From contig JAIHTM010000155.1 in assembly GCA_022713905.1 (NCBI GenBank), positions 1 through 6,325 on the forward strand: 6,325 nt of DNA, given 5' to 3'. The notes below the pieces were generated by a model, which was not told the origin of the DNA, ran no database searches, and worked only from the letters and a program-made list of their open reading frames with translations. Every line of letters starts with the position of its first letter. Positions within the stretch are counted from its first letter, which is position 1. Positions 5,633 through 6,325 of this stretch are shown piece after piece. Source of the DNA: Collinsella sp. (GTDB lineage: Bacteria; Actinomycetota; Coriobacteriia; Coriobacteriales; Coriobacteriaceae). The translations under genes were made by a program, and so were the position numbers.

Positions 5633-6325
5633 TGAAGCTTTCGCATGAATCCAAGGTACGCTTGGGCGTTGGCATCGGAGCGTTTGTGCTCATCATCGGG
5701 CTTGTCTTTGGCATTTCGCGGACTTTGATTCATTTTGATGGCCCGTGGGATCTCGACGATGTTGTATCCGGCTTCTCTGGTATGGACGATGCGGTTGACG
5801 AGGACGATCTTTTGGATGGCGGGAACTATTCCGCTCGGCCTCAGCAGCTTTCGAGCACGACTTTTGACGAAGACGCGTTCCAATCGCTCGACTTGGATGT
5901 GACGTCGGGGACGGTCGAGGTTAAACGTGTCTCTGGCGGACCGGTACGTGTCATCGAAAGCGGGCGCGTTGCAAAGGGGGCGTCTGCTTCCGATGCCGCC
6001 ACTCAGAATCTGGTTAAGATCGAGGGCTCTACACTCAAGATTCGCCAGTTCGATTGCGATGACGAGCGCGCCATTGACCGCACGGTTACCGTCGAGCTGC
6101 CGCGCGAAGTTGCCGATAACATGGTGGGCATTACAGCGAATGTAGGATCGGGTGACCTGACGGTCGCGGGCATTGCGTGTCATGACCTCAACCTGACTTT
6201 GGACTCTGGAGACGTTGAGTTTACGGGCACCGTGACCGATACCCTGAATGCCGAGGTCGGTTCGGGCGATGTGACGTTCGAGCTCTACCAGGCCCCCGCG
6301 AAGTCGATGGACGTGAGTGTGGGCT
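5629..6325 (+). CDS. DUF4097-family membrane-anchored beta-repeat protein (3' end outside window)
   Basis: At least 232 residues are visible with no stop before the window's right edge. ATGATG gives two adjacent starts at 5629 and 5632. The first overlaps the upstream stop as ATGA, with a GAGAG-type ribosome site at 5618-5622. A positively charged N-terminus (K3, K9, R11) precedes one membrane segment (about 12-30), which suggests an N-in, C-out anchor rather than a cleaved signal peptide. An acidic linker follows (about 41-64, rich in D and E). The ectodomain then shows DUF4097 (putative adhesin, also seen in LiaG/YvlB-type proteins) strand repeats: DLDVTSGTVEV (88-98), ANVGSGDLTVAGI (170-182), LTLDSGDVEFTG (189-200) and NAEVGSGDVTFEL (207-219). 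SGD recurs at 174, 193 and 212, an exact 19-residue period typical of a beta-helix or stacked-strand fold. The likely role is an envelope sensor or scaffold for the XRE partner; this is inferred. Confidence 0.85.
   Translation, partial: MMKLSHESKVRLGVGIGAFVLIIGLVFGISRTLIHFDGPWDLDDVVSGFSGMDDAVDEDDLLDGGNYSARPQQLSSTTFDEDAFQSLDLDVTSGTVEVKRVSGGPVRVIESGRVAKGASASDAATQNLVKIEGSTLKIRQFDCDDERAIDRTVTVELPREVADNMVGITANVGSGDLTVAGIACHDLNLTLDSGDVEFTGTVTDTLNAEVGSGDVTFELYQAPAKSMDVSVG

Noticed and set aside
5512..6183. A 223-codon minus-strand frame opposite the DUF4097 gene
   Set aside because: The plus-strand frame has a membrane anchor, periodic beta repeats and translational coupling. The antisense frame has none of these and is treated as a shadow.

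Overview
The window is gene-dense, high-GC bacterial DNA with compact operons. I read it as an actinobacterium, most likely the class Coriobacteriia and something like Collinsella. The main support is the Ski2-like helicase fused to a DUF3516 C-terminal half, an architecture typical of Actinobacteria, together with the G/C-biased third codon positions. The genus is an inference, because no rRNA is present.

The left two thirds (31-4642) hold three genes on the minus strand, all apparently concerned with RNA. In transcription order they are: a class I SAM-dependent methyltransferase whose N-terminus carries a Trm9/ALKBH8-like signature; a TrmB-type tRNA (guanine-N7) methyltransferase with an unusual version of the family's PDPWPK motif and a basic C-terminal tail; and an 893-residue DEAD/DEAH-box helicase with DUF3516. 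The gaps of about 119 and 98 bases between them contain short perfect palindromes. One is an 8-bp-stem hairpin just upstream of trmB. None has a convincing T-tract terminator.

A divergent intergenic region (4643-4909, about 267 bases) separates this block from a plus-strand two-gene operon that runs off the right edge. It holds a 13-base palindrome that may be an operator, a weak promoter candidate and, close to the downstream gene, a very good Shine-Dalgarno. The operon's first gene encodes a 240-residue XRE-family DNA-binding protein tethered to the membrane by a C-terminal hydrophobic hairpin, with an alanine-rich segment in between. The second overlaps the first by four bases (ATGA). It encodes a single-pass membrane protein with a DUF4097-type beta-repeat ectodomain whose SGD turns recur every 19 residues; its end lies outside the window.

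The most interesting points are the putative one-component membrane signalling pair (membrane-anchored XRE regulator plus DUF4097 protein), the Trm9-like methyltransferase beside trmB in a bacterium, and the altered TrmB signature. No tRNA, rRNA, CRISPR array, insertion sequence or integration site was seen.
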